Shown: one piece after another, positions 9,154-17,547 of the stretch
Layout: every line of letters starts with the position of its first letter
How positions within the stretch are numbered: the stretch's first letter is position 1
Origin: Aliicoccus persicus
Lineage (GTDB): Bacteria; Bacillota; Bacilli; Staphylococcales; Salinicoccaceae
Assembly (NCBI RefSeq): GCF_900110815.1
Contig: NZ_FOIT01000002.1
Span: 41,825-105,824, forward strand
Direction of reading: 5' to 3'
Length of the DNA stretch: 64,000 nt
Made by a program: the position numbers and the translations under genes
The notes under the pieces: model-generated
The model's input: the letters and a program-made list of their open reading frames with translations, nothing else
Database searches by the model: none
Told to the model about the DNA's origin: nothing

Positions 9154-9399
9154 ATGAAGAAACGAATCAAGCTATTTACAATTATTACAGTACTCACCCT
9201 ATTAACAGGTGCAGTTTTTGGTGTATTATTTGGTTTTGCATTAAATATAATATATGGAGACATGGCACGCGCATTTACTCACGGAATGATCGCTGGCATC
9301 GTTTCTGCAATCGCCATTGCAGTATATGCGTATGTTTCGGGTATAGTGAAGAAGATGCTCTACAAGTATATGGGAATTAAAGATTTGCATGATTTGTAG
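9154..9399 (+). CDS. Small two-helix membrane protein
   Basis: 81 residues from ATG 9154, with GAGGAG 8 bases upstream. Two hydrophobic segments (about residues 7-30 and 43-66) are joined by a short loop with acidic and basic residues. The C-terminal tail (KKMLYKYMGIKDLHDL) is charged. No family recognised. It is one of a few plus-strand genes on the left replichore and lies 45 bases before the dehydratase gene, so the two may be co-transcribed. Confidence 0.75.
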   Translation: MKKRIKLFTIITVLTLLTGAVFGVLFGFALNIIYGDMARAFTHGMIAGIVSAIAIAVYAYVSGIVKKMLYKYMGIKDLHDL

Positions 9400-9444
9400 A
9401 GAATTTTAGTTTTGACAATCCAATTTCAGTTAGGAGGCTCTTTT

Positions 9445-9726
9445 ATGTCAGTGATGGAACAAGTAAAGAAACTTGAGGATAAAGACTGGGTACTGAAGAA
9501 TGATGACCTAATTGTTAAGAAGTTTACATTTGAAAACCATTTGGATGGTGCAAACTTTGCTAAAAAGGTGAGCGTGTATGCTGAGGCTGTCATTCATCAC
9601 CCAGAAATTCGCATCGGTTATAAAGAAGTAACCGTCGGATGGCGCACGTATTCAGAAGATGGACTAACAGAGAAAGATGTTGCTGGTGCAAAAGCGACCG
9701 ATCGTTTGTTTAAAGTGATGTTTTAA
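9445..9726 (+). CDS. Pterin-4a-carbinolamine dehydratase-like protein
   Basis: 93 residues from ATG 9445 after TTAGGAGG (an in-frame upstream start at 9412 lacks such a site). The C-terminal half carries the family pattern HHPEIRIGYKEVTVGW, then a SEDGLTEKD segment. Members dehydrate 4a-hydroxytetrahydropterins or serve as pterin-related or moonlighting proteins. No phenylalanine hydroxylase is seen in the window, so its substrate here is unclear. Confidence 0.82.
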   Translation: MSVMEQVKKLEDKDWVLKNDDLIVKKFTFENHLDGANFAKKVSVYAEAVIHHPEIRIGYKEVTVGWRTYSEDGLTEKDVAGAKATDRLFKVMF

Positions 9727-9746
9727 TTTTATGGGAGTCTAAATTC

Positions 9747-9834
9747 AAAAAGCACATTTGCTTTCCTGGGGCGTTGCGCGAGCCTGTAGTCTCGCTGCAT
9801 ACGCTATTCCCCTAGGAGTCAAATGTGCTTTTTT
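9747..9834 (+). terminator. Terminator hairpin with a nested structured insert
   Basis: Outer stem AAAAAGCACATTTG / CAAATGTGCTTTTTT encloses a second stem (CCTGGGG / CCCCTAGG) and a small hairpin (GCGAG...CTCGC). This multi-branched layout, with GGAAAGC- and GACTCC-like ends, resembles intergenic structured repeats that I recall from Bacillaceae and Staphylococcaceae genomes. It follows the dehydratase gene and has T-runs usable in both directions. Confidence 0.7.
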
Positions 9835-9849
9835 CTGAACTTTGTAAAT

Positions 9850-9890
9850 AAAAAACACCACCGCGTTCACACATACGCGGTGGTGTTGCA
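9850..9890 (-). terminator. Terminator of the rpsF-ssb operon
   Basis: Perfect stem ACACCACCGCG / CGCGGTGGTGT, followed on the minus strand by a T-run. It lies about 55 bases past the ssb stop codon, leaving no room for rpsR. Confidence 0.85.
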
Positions 9891-9944
9891 CATATAATTT
9901 CACACATTGCTTACACATTTACTGATTGATACTGAGTTTTAAAA

Positions 9945-10475
9945 TTAAAATGGTAGATCATCATCTGAAATATCTACTGGACCATTGTCAGCATCTGAGA
10001 ACGGATTCTCTTCTTTCTGACGGTTGTTCGAATTCGCATATGATGAATTGTAATTGTTGCGCTCCGGTTGACGTGAACCAGTTTGTTGGCCACCACCGTA
10101 AGCATTCGCGTAACCATCAGCGATACTAGAATTCGTATCTTGACGGTTGTTGCTGTTTTTCGGCTCTAGGAATTGAACGCTATCGCACACGACTTCAGTA
10201 ACATATACTTTTTGGCCTTCTTTGTTTTCATAGCTACGTGATTGTAATCTTCCATCCACACCCACTAAGCTACCTTTACTCAAATATTGGCTTACATTTT
10301 CAGCTTGTTTTCTGAACACAACACAGTTAATGAAATCTGCGCCACGCTCACCTTGCTGATTTGTAAAAGGACGGTTAACTGCTAAGTTAAACGTACCTAC
10401 AGGTATATTACTTTGACTGACTCTTAGTTCAGGATCTCGTGTTAAACGGCCAACGAGTACGACACGGTTTAGCAT
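9945..10475 (-). CDS. ssb: Single-stranded DNA-binding protein
   Basis: 176 residues. An N-terminal OB fold (MLNRVVLVGRLTRDPEL..., DFINCVVFRKQAENVSQYL, VDGRLQSRSYENKEG; residues 1-105) is followed by a Gln/Asn/Ser-rich disordered linker. The conserved acidic tip DISDDDLPF recruits replication and repair partners. It follows rpsF by 21 bases in the usual rpsF-ssb operon. In most Firmicutes rpsR comes next; here a terminator does. Confidence 0.97.
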   Translation of the reverse strand: MLNRVVLVGRLTRDPELRVSQSNIPVGTFNLAVNRPFTNQQGERGADFINCVVFRKQAENVSQYLSKGSLVGVDGRLQSRSYENKEGQKVYVTEVVCDSVQFLEPKNSNNRQDTNSSIADGYANAYGGGQQTGSRQPERNNYNSSYANSNNRQKEENPFSDADNGPVDISDDDLPF

Positions 10476-10496
10476 GTAATCAACTCCTGTTGTTCA

Positions 10497-10799
10497 TTAT
10501 TTTTTTGCTTCAGCTTGCTCATCACGAACGATGATATGACGAATGATGTCATCGTTGATCTTAGCAAGACGATCGAATTCACTAGTAGCAGTTTCATCAG
10601 CATTAACTTTGATGATTTGGTAGAATCCATCTGTGAAATCATTGATTTCATAAGCAAGACGACGTTTACCCCACTCTTTAGATTCGACGATTTCTCCGCC
10701 GTTATCAGATAAGATCGTATCAAAACGTTCAACTAACGCTTTTTTCGCATCTTCCTCGATATCAGGACGGATCACATATAAAATTTCATATGCACGCAT
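10497..10799 (-). CDS. rpsF: 30S ribosomal protein bS6
   Basis: 100 residues starting [16 protein letters not shown], with the GKRRLAYEI motif typical of bS6 and a short charged tail. AGGAGG precedes the ATG. It binds 16S rRNA as a heterodimer with bS18, whose gene is not in this window. First gene of a two-gene operon with ssb, behind its own promoter and a structured leader. Confidence 0.97.
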   Translation of the reverse strand: MRAYEILYVIRPDIEEDAKKALVERFDTILSDNGGEIVESKEWGKRRLAYEINDFTDGFYQIIKVNADETATSEFDRLAKINDDIIRHIIVRDEQAEAKK

Positions 10800-10804
10800 A
10801 ATCT

Positions 10805-10850
10805 ACACCTCCTTATGGTCTTTGCGGCTAACTGATGACAGCTAGCAAGG
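10805..10850 (-). promoter_or_regulatory. Possible S6:S18 autoregulatory leader
   Basis: The rpsF leader contains a hairpin (GCTAGCTG-TCAT-CAGTTAGC, 10827-10846) followed by a CCGCAAAGACC segment and the ribosome binding site. rpsF operons in many bacteria carry an S6:S18-binding leader in this position. The match is by position and general form only. Confidence 0.35.
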
Positions 10851-10877
10851 AATAATTTTCATTACTCACAATCAAAC

Positions 10878-10906
10878 ATTATATCAGTTCTTACACGTAT
10901 TCGCAA
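10878..10906 (-). promoter_or_regulatory. rpsF promoter
   Basis: Minus-strand TTGCGA (10901-10906), 17 bases, then TATAAT (10878-10883) with an upstream TG (extended -10). Confidence 0.7.
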
Positions 10907-10957
10907 TATTTAATACCGTTTTATTCTGTTATAAATTTTACAATATTCGCTAGGTTT

Positions 10958-12028
10958 TTATCGTCTGCGCCGATCGTTCATGTTATCAATATCTAGCAGG
11001 TCATGCATGATATCCACACCGATTAATACTGGTAGAGAAGGCGTTCTTGCTGGTGGTGTATTGACGAGTACGACGACACCCACTTCTTCCTCTTTGTTGA
11101 ATGCGAGGTAACTACCATAATCCGATGTCTGACCCGAGTGATAATAAATCTCGTTCTCTTCATCTATGCGCCAATGATAACCGATGCCATCGAGGCGGAT
11201 TTCTAGATCACGAATACGCTGCGGATTTCGATCGAGTGATTCGAGCATCATATGAGAGCGTTCTACACCGTCCAGCTCACTGTCAATGTTGACCTGCATA
11301 TAATTCATCATATCTTCAACGTCTGAAATAATTGATCCAACTGGAATATAGGCATCGTCCTCATTCCACTCCCAATCTTCTTCAATTACCAATATTTCTG
11401 TTTCAGAGTAGACGATTGAGTTGTCCATAGCGAATTCATCGAATAGCTCTTCAATCATTACATCGTATGATTCATCTTCAACTTCTTCTAAAACGAGCCC
11501 AAGCACTGCCGCACCGAAGTTTGAATACTGATACGCATCTCTCCGCGACACAAATTCCTCGGCCTGACGCAAGACTTCAGTTTTAGAGATACCTGCGAAT
11601 GGATTATTTCTATCGTTGCTCTCTTCACTGTAGTAAATGCTCGCATAGCCAGACGTGTGCGTCAGCAATTCTTCCACCGTTGGAAAGTTTCGGTTACGCT
11701 CAAAATCAAGTATGTCGTCAATCGTGTCGTCGAGTGATAGTTTATCATCTTCGATTGCACGTGCTGTTAAAATACCATTAAACGTCTTAGTAATCGAACC
11801 AATTTCATACTGATAAACTTCATCGTTCTCCTCGGTACCGTCTTCTGTGTAGACATAATATGAACGATCAGAGCCATCGATCACACTGATTGTAATGACC
11901 GCATCGTCATATCGTGAGAGCGTCATTTCGACATATCGATTTTCATAATCATCGACATCAGCTGAAATATCCGTCGTCAAAACCAATGCCAAAATCATGC
12001 TCAGTATTACGCTGATTCTAATTTTCAT
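10958..12028 (-). CDS. Secreted beta-lactamase-family serine hydrolase
   Basis: 356 residues from ATG 12028 (a TTG at 12046 is also in frame). Residues 1-23 form a signal peptide. The class C beta-lactamase/penicillin-binding fold is shown by SITK (residues 78-81, nucleophile and lysine), YSN (about 175) and HSG near the C-terminus. FmtA-like esterases and D-amino-acid peptidases of cell-wall metabolism share this fold. The protein is strongly acidic. It follows the M13 peptidase gene by 30 bases, so the two secreted enzymes are likely an operon. It lies between ychF and rpsF, genes that are neighbours in Staphylococcus aureus. Confidence 0.85.
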   Translation of the reverse strand: MKIRISVILSMILALVLTTDISADVDDYENRYVEMTLSRYDDAVITISVIDGSDRSYYVYTEDGTEENDEVYQYEIGSITKTFNGILTARAIEDDKLSLDDTIDDILDFERNRNFPTVEELLTHTSGYASIYYSEESNDRNNPFAGISKTEVLRQAEEFVSRRDAYQYSNFGAAVLGLVLEEVEDESYDVMIEELFDEFAMDNSIVYSETEILVIEEDWEWNEDDAYIPVGSIISDVEDMMNYMQVNIDSELDGVERSHMMLESLDRNPQRIRDLEIRLDGIGYHWRIDEENEIYYHSGQTSDYGSYLAFNKEEEVGVVVLVNTPPARTPSLPVLIGVDIMHDLLDIDNMNDRRRR

Positions 12029-12058
12029 ATGGGAACATGCCCCCAATTTTTTATCAGT

Positions 12059-14077
12059 CTACCAAATTTCTACACGTTCTTCTTCAGGTATAAACATCGG
12101 TGAATCCTCATCTATATCATAGACTTCATAAAATTCATCCATGTTCGGTAACTGAACATTAACGCGTAATGGGCTTGGCGAATGTACAGCTGAAAGCGCA
12201 TTGTACGCTGCGAACTCATCTGTCACTTTCTCACGCCATACGCGTGCCCATGATTCGAAAAACTCTTCATAATCCGCATCTTCATTTTGCTTCAATGCAT
12301 CAAATGCCACACGTAAACCGGCTTGGTCTGCTATATTTTCGTTTAAAGTCATCGTCGGGTTCACTGTCACAACACCGTAAGACTCACCTTCAAATAGTTC
12401 AACCATATCTTCTGAATGTGCAGCGAATGCTTCATAATCTTCATCTGTCCACCAATTCGATAAACTACCGTATTGATCAAACTGAGCCCCACGCGTGTCA
12501 AATGCGTGTGAAATTTCATGTCCAATAACAGCACCTATACCGCCGTACTGCGCACTCACCGGCATTTCATCCGAGTAAAATGGCGGTTGAAGAATCGCTG
12601 CTGGGAAGAAGATGCCGTTCGTATCGTCGCTATAAAATGCGTTGACCATATCTGCTGTGATCGTATCCCAAGCGTCTTTACGGTCAACTGGCGTACCCAG
12701 TTTAGAAAACATATCTGCCGTGTACTCCTCATTGAACTGGACAATAAACTCAATTAAGTTATGGTCCGGATTTACAGTGACAAAATCGTAGTAATCCGGC
12801 ATGGAATCTGGGTAACCAATATAGAGTTCCATCGCCTCAAGCTTAGTTATCGCTTGTTCAATCGTTTCATCAGATAGCCATGAATTGTTGTTGAGGCGGT
12901 CTATATACACATCGATAATATTTTCAGCGATTTCCGTTACTTGATCACGATCTTCTTCAGAGAAATAAGTTTCCCCGTAATACTTTCCAATCGCACCGCC
13001 AAAGATATTTCGTGTAAATGTAAATGCATACCAACCATCGATGTACTGCGTCGATTCAACACCATACATCGCATCTTCAAACATCACTTCAAGTTCAATA
13101 TGCTCTTGTGTTAAATATACTGCACTCGAAATCGCAAGTTCAACGAGCATCTTCGCTTTCAGCTGCTCTAAGTTGTCATCGTTGAACATCTCGTCGAAGT
13201 TCTCGAAATACTCAGGTGTCGTGACGATAATCTCATCAATTTCCTGCCCATCCGATAGAGTGGTGAACGCTTGATCGAAATCGATAATCTCTGACATTTC
13301 TGTCCATTCCTCATAGTCATAAGGATTGTACATCCCGATAGTGTCACTCATCTCTTCGGCCGACTTCATGTACGGTGCCATAATCTCATCCATCTCGATT
13401 GCGAGATCAACAAGCTCAGCCGCTTCAGCTTCTTCGAAACCGTAACGCTCAAGTAATTCCGTACGCGTGTCTCGGAAAACTTCTAACATCACGTCCCCTT
13501 CATCCGTGCCGTATAGATTTTTATCCGGTAAAAAAAAATAGAACGTATCAAGGTAAACCGTGTATTCCGTCGAGTCGAGCATGTCTTCGTAGACGCTGAA
13601 TCTAAATGGTGTATGGTAACCCTCGATATACCAGTCCGGGAGCACCTCGTTTAAATCCTCAACCGATTGTAAGTTTTGAATATTTTCAAAGTAAGGTAGA
13701 ATCGGGTCGTTGTTTTGCTCATTGCGTCTGTTCCAATCATTTGCGATGTTGAACAGTCCGATGAATTGCTCCATCTCAGGCGATTCAACAGGAATCTGAC
13801 CATTGACCATGTCCACAACGTCGTAGTACAACATCGTGTTGATGTTCGTACCGAGTTCATACACATCATCGATAATCGGCGTGTATGATGGAATCGTCGT
13901 TGAGTCCAACCACTCGTGGTTCACGTAATGGTAATAGTCGTCAGCTGGGTTGGGTTCGTCAGTTGATTGGTTTTGTGCTTGAATATTTTCTTGGTTCATT
14001 ATAGAAATCGTCGTCACTGCTAGCGCTGCCGTGGTTGCTTTGGCGAGCATCATAATATGCCTCTTCCTATTCGTCAT
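12059..14077 (-). CDS. Secreted M13-family zinc metallopeptidase (PepO/neprilysin type)
   Basis: 672 residues from ATG 14077, chosen for the GGAGG 11 bases upstream (an in-frame ATG at 14110 has none). An N-terminal signal (about residues 9-35) precedes a VNHEWLD motif typical of mature M13 proteins. The zinc site is HEISH (GAVIGHEISHAFD) with ENIADQAG providing the third ligand; NAFY and the C-terminal tryptophan are also present. M13 enzymes cleave oligopeptides. Export and high acidity suggest extracellular peptide processing in a salty habitat (inference). Confidence 0.93.
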   Translation of the reverse strand: MTNRKRHIMMLAKATTAALAVTTISIMNQENIQAQNQSTDEPNPADDYYHYVNHEWLDSTTIPSYTPIIDDVYELGTNINTMLYYDVVDMVNGQIPVESPEMEQFIGLFNIANDWNRRNEQNNDPILPYFENIQNLQSVEDLNEVLPDWYIEGYHTPFRFSVYEDMLDSTEYTVYLDTFYFFLPDKNLYGTDEGDVMLEVFRDTRTELLERYGFEEAEAAELVDLAIEMDEIMAPYMKSAEEMSDTIGMYNPYDYEEWTEMSEIIDFDQAFTTLSDGQEIDEIIVTTPEYFENFDEMFNDDNLEQLKAKMLVELAISSAVYLTQEHIELEVMFEDAMYGVESTQYIDGWYAFTFTRNIFGGAIGKYYGETYFSEEDRDQVTEIAENIIDVYIDRLNNNSWLSDETIEQAITKLEAMELYIGYPDSMPDYYDFVTVNPDHNLIEFIVQFNEEYTADMFSKLGTPVDRKDAWDTITADMVNAFYSDDTNGIFFPAAILQPPFYSDEMPVSAQYGGIGAVIGHEISHAFDTRGAQFDQYGSLSNWWTDEDYEAFAAHSEDMVELFEGESYGVVTVNPTMTLNENIADQAGLRVAFDALKQNEDADYEEFFESWARVWREKVTDEFAAYNALSAVHSPSPLRVNVQLPNMDEFYEVYDIDEDSPMFIPEEERVEIW

Positions 14078-14172
14078 AAGTGTGATTGCCTCCAAAATTG
14101 ATAGTTCCATTATAGTTAATGAGACGAGATGTGTCTTTCATTAGGATTATGCACCCTTGTAAAAATATGCAT

Positions 14173-14202
14173 AAAAAAGGTGCCCCATTGTGTGATGGGC
14201 AC
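14173..14202 (-). terminator. Minus-strand terminator
   Basis: GTGCCCAT pairs with ATGGGGCAC and is followed on the minus strand by six T's. It would stop transcripts arriving through the repeat array toward the M13 gene. Confidence 0.6.
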
Positions 14203-14221
14203 GTTGTGTGTTGATGATTAT

Positions 14222-14296
14222 GTGGTGGATCTGTGGTGGATCGGGTTGTTTTATGGTGGATCGGGTTGTTTTATGGTGGATCGGGTTGGTTGGCAG
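14222..14296. repeat. 20-bp tandem repeat
   Basis: The unit TCGGGTTGTTTTATGGTGGA recurs at 14241, 14261 and, in part, 14281, preceded by a degenerate GTGGTGGATC copy. No gene is seen here. Confidence 0.85.
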
Positions 14297-14303
14297 AGCT
14301 AGG

Positions 14304-14828
14304 TGTGCGGCAGATGTGCTAAGTCGTGGCTGACGCACAGTTCGAGTCGCAAAGTGTGCGGCGGCTCCGGAAATCTTGAGCTGACGCACAGTTCGAGGGC
14401 CAAAGTGTGCGGCAACTCTGGAAAATCAGGGCTGACGCACAGTTCAAAAGCCAAAGTGTGCGGCAACTCCAAAAATCTTGAGCTGACGCACAGTTCAAGG
14501 GCAAAAGTGTGCGGCAACTCTGGAAAATCGTGGCTGACGCACAGTTCAAAAGCCAAAGTGTGCGGCAACTCCAAAAATCTTGAGCTGACGCACAGTTCAA
14601 GGGCAAAAGTGTGCGGCAACTCTGGAAAATCGTGGCTGACGCACAGTTCAAAGGCCAAAGTGTGCGGCAACTCTGGAAAATCGTGGCTGACGCACAGTTC
14701 GAGTTCCAAAGTGTGTGGCAACTCCAAAAATCTTGAGCTGACACACAGTTCAAGGGCAAAAGTGTGCGGCAACTCTGGAAAATCGTGGCTGACGCACAGC
14801 TAGAGCTCCAAAGTGTGCGGCGGCTCAC
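14304..14828. repeat. Tandem array of 51-bp palindromic repeats, inverted relative to array A (array B)
   Basis: Ten full units start at 14304, 14355, 14406, 14457, 14508, 14559, 14610, 14661, 14712 and 14763, with a partial one at 14814. Each unit has arms TGTGCGGCA and TGACGCACA around an AT-rich loop. Read on the minus strand, the unit aligns with array A over most of its length (TGTGCG.CAGCTCAAGATT core, then TGCCGCACACTTTTGCCCT). So the two arrays are one family in opposite orientations. Confidence 0.95.
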
Positions 14829-14835
14829 TTAAAGT

Positions 14836-14872
14836 GTTCCACAGCACCATGATTTGACCTCGTGAGGAACAC
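14836..14872. repeat. GGAACAC hairpin next to array B
   Basis: AGTGTTCC and GGAACACT form a perfect 8-bp stem around about 21 bases. GAGGAACACT also occurs twice beside array A (3796-3862). Confidence 0.6.
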
Positions 14873-14920
14873 TAGATACCACCATAGTCTTGGTAGAGGG
14901 TTCATTGTGCCAATAAGCGC

Positions 14921-15002
14921 TGCTCACGGACTCGCAGATTGATTTGCGTTCCAATGAAACTTGCTCACGGACTCGCAGATTGATTTTCACGACAATCAAC
15001 CA
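14921..15002. repeat. Two copies of the 41-bp repeat, minus orientation
   Basis: TGCTCACGGACTCGCAGATT begins at 14921 and again 41 bases later at 14962. Its complement matches the 41-bp unit of the 18.4-18.8 kb array (GTGAGC...CAAATC), so this is a short, inverted outpost of that family. Confidence 0.75.
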
Positions 15003-15007
15003 ACCAA

Positions 15008-15220
15008 TTATCCTTCTGGATACTTCTTTTTGTTGATAAAGAACATGATCAAACCATAAAATGCTCCAAAAATGACGATTGGCAACCATGTTTCTAGGCT
15101 AACTAGTGCTTCTAACAATGGAACGTCTCTCATTCCGACTGAAAAGACGATGCGGACGATGAAAAATAGTATCATAAATGTAATCATCGATGTAATCGTC
15201 AGTCTTAAAGCTGTACTCAT
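15008..15220 (-). CDS. Small two-helix membrane protein
   Basis: 70 residues; ATG preceded by GAGGAG with a spacer of 7. Two hydrophobic segments (residues ~8-30 and ~45-63) and a basic C-terminus (INKKKYPEG) suggest a small integral membrane protein. No family recognised. It lies about 90 bases downstream of ychF on the same strand and could be the last gene of that operon. Confidence 0.75.
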   Translation of the reverse strand: MSTALRLTITSMITFMILFFIVRIVFSVGMRDVPLLEALVSLETWLPIVIFGAFYGLIMFFINKKKYPEG

Positions 15221-15312
15221 CTATTTTCTCCTCTGTCTTTCAAAGTTTACTTCCAAAAATTTTATAAAGTTTACTTTCAAAATATCTTTAAATAAATCTA
15301 AAAACAAATAAT

Positions 15313-16413
15313 CTACACATTAAACCTAAAATGAACGACGTCTCCATCTTTCATCAAGTACTCTTTACCTTCTAAACGCACTTTACCTGCTTCTCGCGCT
15401 TTTACCATATTCCCAGCATTCATCAGGTCTTCATATGCAACTGTCTCTGCTCGGATAAAGCCCTTCTGGAAGTCTGTATGGATGATGCCCGCACATTCTG
15501 GTGCGGTCATGCCTTTTTTGAATGTCCACGCACGGACTTCTTGTTCGCCTGCTGTGAAGTATGTTGCTAACCCAAGCATGTCGTATGATGCACGGACTAA
15601 CTTATCCAGCCCGCTCTCAGCCAAGCCGAGCTCTTCTAGGAACATCTCTTTTTCATCGTCTTCAAGCGTCGCAATTTCTTCTTCAACACGCGCTGAAATA
15701 ACGATGACTTCTGCGCCATCCTTCGCCGCATACTCATTGATTGCTGCTAAATATTCATTATTGTCCAAATCAGCAAGATCGTCCTCAGCGACGTTGGCCA
15801 CATACAATTTCGGCTTGAACGTCAACAAGTGTAAACCTTTCACAGCTTTCTTCTCATCGTCTGTAAAATCAATCGCACTTGCTGGCATGTCGTTTTCAAG
15901 GCCTTCTTTAATTTTCGTCAGTAACGCCGCTTCGGCCATAGCGTCTTTATCTTTTTGCTTCGCCATTTTTTCTAATCGTGGTAAACGACGATCGATGCTT
16001 TCTAAGTCAGCAAAAATCAATTCCATGTTGATGACTTCAATGTCGTCAATCGGGTCTATTTTTCCTGAAACGTGTGTAATATTGTCATCATCAAATGCAC
16101 GCACGACTTGACATATCGCATCGACTTCACGGATGTGTGCGAGGAATTTGTTTCCGAGTCCTTCTCCTTTAGATGCACCTTTTACGATCCCTGCAATATC
16201 AGTAAATTCGAATCCTGTTGGGACGGTTTTCTTCGGTGTCACCATCTCCGTTAATTTTTGTAGGCGTTCATCTGGCACTTCTACAATTCCGACGTTCGGG
16301 TCGATCGTTGCGAATGGGTAGTTTGCAGCCAGTGCACCTGCTTTTGTTATTGCATTAAATAATGTTGATTTACCGACGTTTGGTAAACCGACGATTCCTG
16401 CTGTCAATGACAT
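15313..16413 (-). CDS. ychF: Ribosome-associated ATPase/GTPase YchF
   Basis: 366 residues. G1 motif GLPNVGKST (residues 8-16), switch region FTDIAGIVKGASKGEGLGNKFL, a helical insertion, and a C-terminal TGS domain ending DGDVVHFRFNV. YchF/OLA1 proteins bind ATP and associate with ribosomes, influencing stress responses. It sits 3 bases after the DUF951 gene in the conserved parB-mscS-DUF951-ychF order. Confidence 0.97.
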   Translation of the reverse strand: MSLTAGIVGLPNVGKSTLFNAITKAGALAANYPFATIDPNVGIVEVPDERLQKLTEMVTPKKTVPTGFEFTDIAGIVKGASKGEGLGNKFLAHIREVDAICQVVRAFDDDNITHVSGKIDPIDDIEVINMELIFADLESIDRRLPRLEKMAKQKDKDAMAEAALLTKIKEGLENDMPASAIDFTDDEKKAVKGLHLLTFKPKLYVANVAEDDLADLDNNEYLAAINEYAAKDGAEVIVISARVEEEIATLEDDEKEMFLEELGLAESGLDKLVRASYDMLGLATYFTAGEQEVRAWTFKKGMTAPECAGIIHTDFQKGFIRAETVAYEDLMNAGNMVKAREAGKVRLEGKEYLMKDGDVVHFRFNV

Positions 16414-16416
16414 ATC

Positions 16417-16617
16417 TTATTCCTCACCTTTATGTTTCTTTACAATTTTTTTAATCCGTTTTACAAAGTCACGGCGTGGCATCATAATGACGCGTTCACA
16501 CTGCTCACATTTAATCTTAATATCTGCACCCACGCGTGTAATCTTAAAAATCGAATTTCCACACGGGTGCTGTTTTTTCATCTCTACTATATCATTTAAT
16601 CCAAACTCACTATTCAT
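16417..16617 (-). CDS. DUF951 family protein
   Basis: 66 residues with a KKQHPCGNSIFKITRVGADI block followed by CEQCERVIM. The cysteine pattern C...CxxC suggests a small metal-binding or nucleic-acid-binding domain. The start codon overlaps the mscS stop, so the genes are translationally coupled. Function unknown; the family is conserved next to ychF in Firmicutes. Confidence 0.93.
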   Translation of the reverse strand: MNSEFGLNDIVEMKKQHPCGNSIFKITRVGADIKIKCEQCERVIMMPRRDFVKRIKKIVKKHKGEE

Positions 16618-17543
16618 TATTTCTTCCCCCGATTCGCAGGAAGTTGTGATAGATCCATCTTCGGTACAGCCATCTCAATGCCATGCTCTCTCAAGACGCG
16701 CTTGACGACTTCACGTGTGCGGCGTGTTGCACCCCACTGTGCCATCGGCTCTACTTCAAGCATTAAGCGAATTTGCGACATCCCATGTTCCACACTATTT
16801 AAACCAAGCACCATCGGTGGTGCAATGAATGTTTCTTCTTCTTCCCAGTGATCTTTGAAATAATCATTGATGATTTGCTCAACGTGACTCTCATCTTCTT
16901 CACTACTCACCGCAATATCTAAGAAGCTATATGCATTTTCTCTTGAGAAGTTTATCACTTCATTGATTGTTCCATTCGGTATAAAATATAGCTCACCTTC
17001 GAATCCACGGAGTTTCGTGCTACGCAGTCCCATCGAAATGACCTCACCCGTTGCAACTGTCGTTCCGGATGTATTTACCGTTATGAAATCACCTTGATCA
17101 AACTGATTCTCTAACAGGATAAAAAACCCGGTGATGATATCTTTCACAAGTGTCTGCGCACCAAAACCGATGGCAAGACCGATGACCCCAGCCCCGGCAA
17201 GCAGTGTTCTCACTGGCAAGTCGAATGCTTCAAAAATCATCATGATGACGACAAACCAAATGAATACAACGATGACATTTCTAAGCACAGACACCAGTGT
17301 ATCCTGTCGCTTAACATTACCTTGTAAGCGTGATTTTGTTCTTAATTTGATTGATTTTTCTATAATCATCGTCAGCACTTTGATAATTATGTATCCGATG
17401 ATGACGAGTACTAATGAATAGACGAGTCGAGATGCAAGCGACACCCACATCTCTGGATTCGTAATCGTCGCGATCACCTCTTCTACAAAAGAGAGATCCA
17501 GTGGTTCTTCTAGATTATCTAAGTTAACAGTATTTCCAAGCAT
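16617..17543 (-). CDS. mscS: Small-conductance mechanosensitive channel (MscS family)
   Basis: 308 residues. Three membrane helices are followed by the pore-lining pattern LLAGAGVIGLAIGFGAQTLVKDI (residues ~120-142), the beta domain (GTTVATGEVISMGLRSTKLR) and a cytoplasmic domain. It releases solutes on hypo-osmotic shock. RBS AAGGAG, 6 bases before the ATG. Part of the parB-mscS-DUF951-ychF operon; only 4 bases separate it from parB. Confidence 0.95.
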   Translation of the reverse strand: MLGNTVNLDNLEEPLDLSFVEEVIATITNPEMWVSLASRLVYSLVLVIIGYIIIKVLTMIIEKSIKLRTKSRLQGNVKRQDTLVSVLRNVIVVFIWFVVIMMIFEAFDLPVRTLLAGAGVIGLAIGFGAQTLVKDIITGFFILLENQFDQGDFITVNTSGTTVATGEVISMGLRSTKLRGFEGELYFIPNGTINEVINFSRENAYSFLDIAVSSEEDESHVEQIINDYFKDHWEEEETFIAPPMVLGLNSVEHGMSQIRLMLEVEPMAQWGATRRTREVVKRVLREHGIEMAVPKMDLSQLPANRGKK

Positions 17544-17547
17544 TGTG

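Noticed and set aside
14147-14828. Histidine/cysteine-rich frames in array B
   Set aside because: Same frame artefact of a 51-bp period; none has a promoter, ribosome site or recognised domain.
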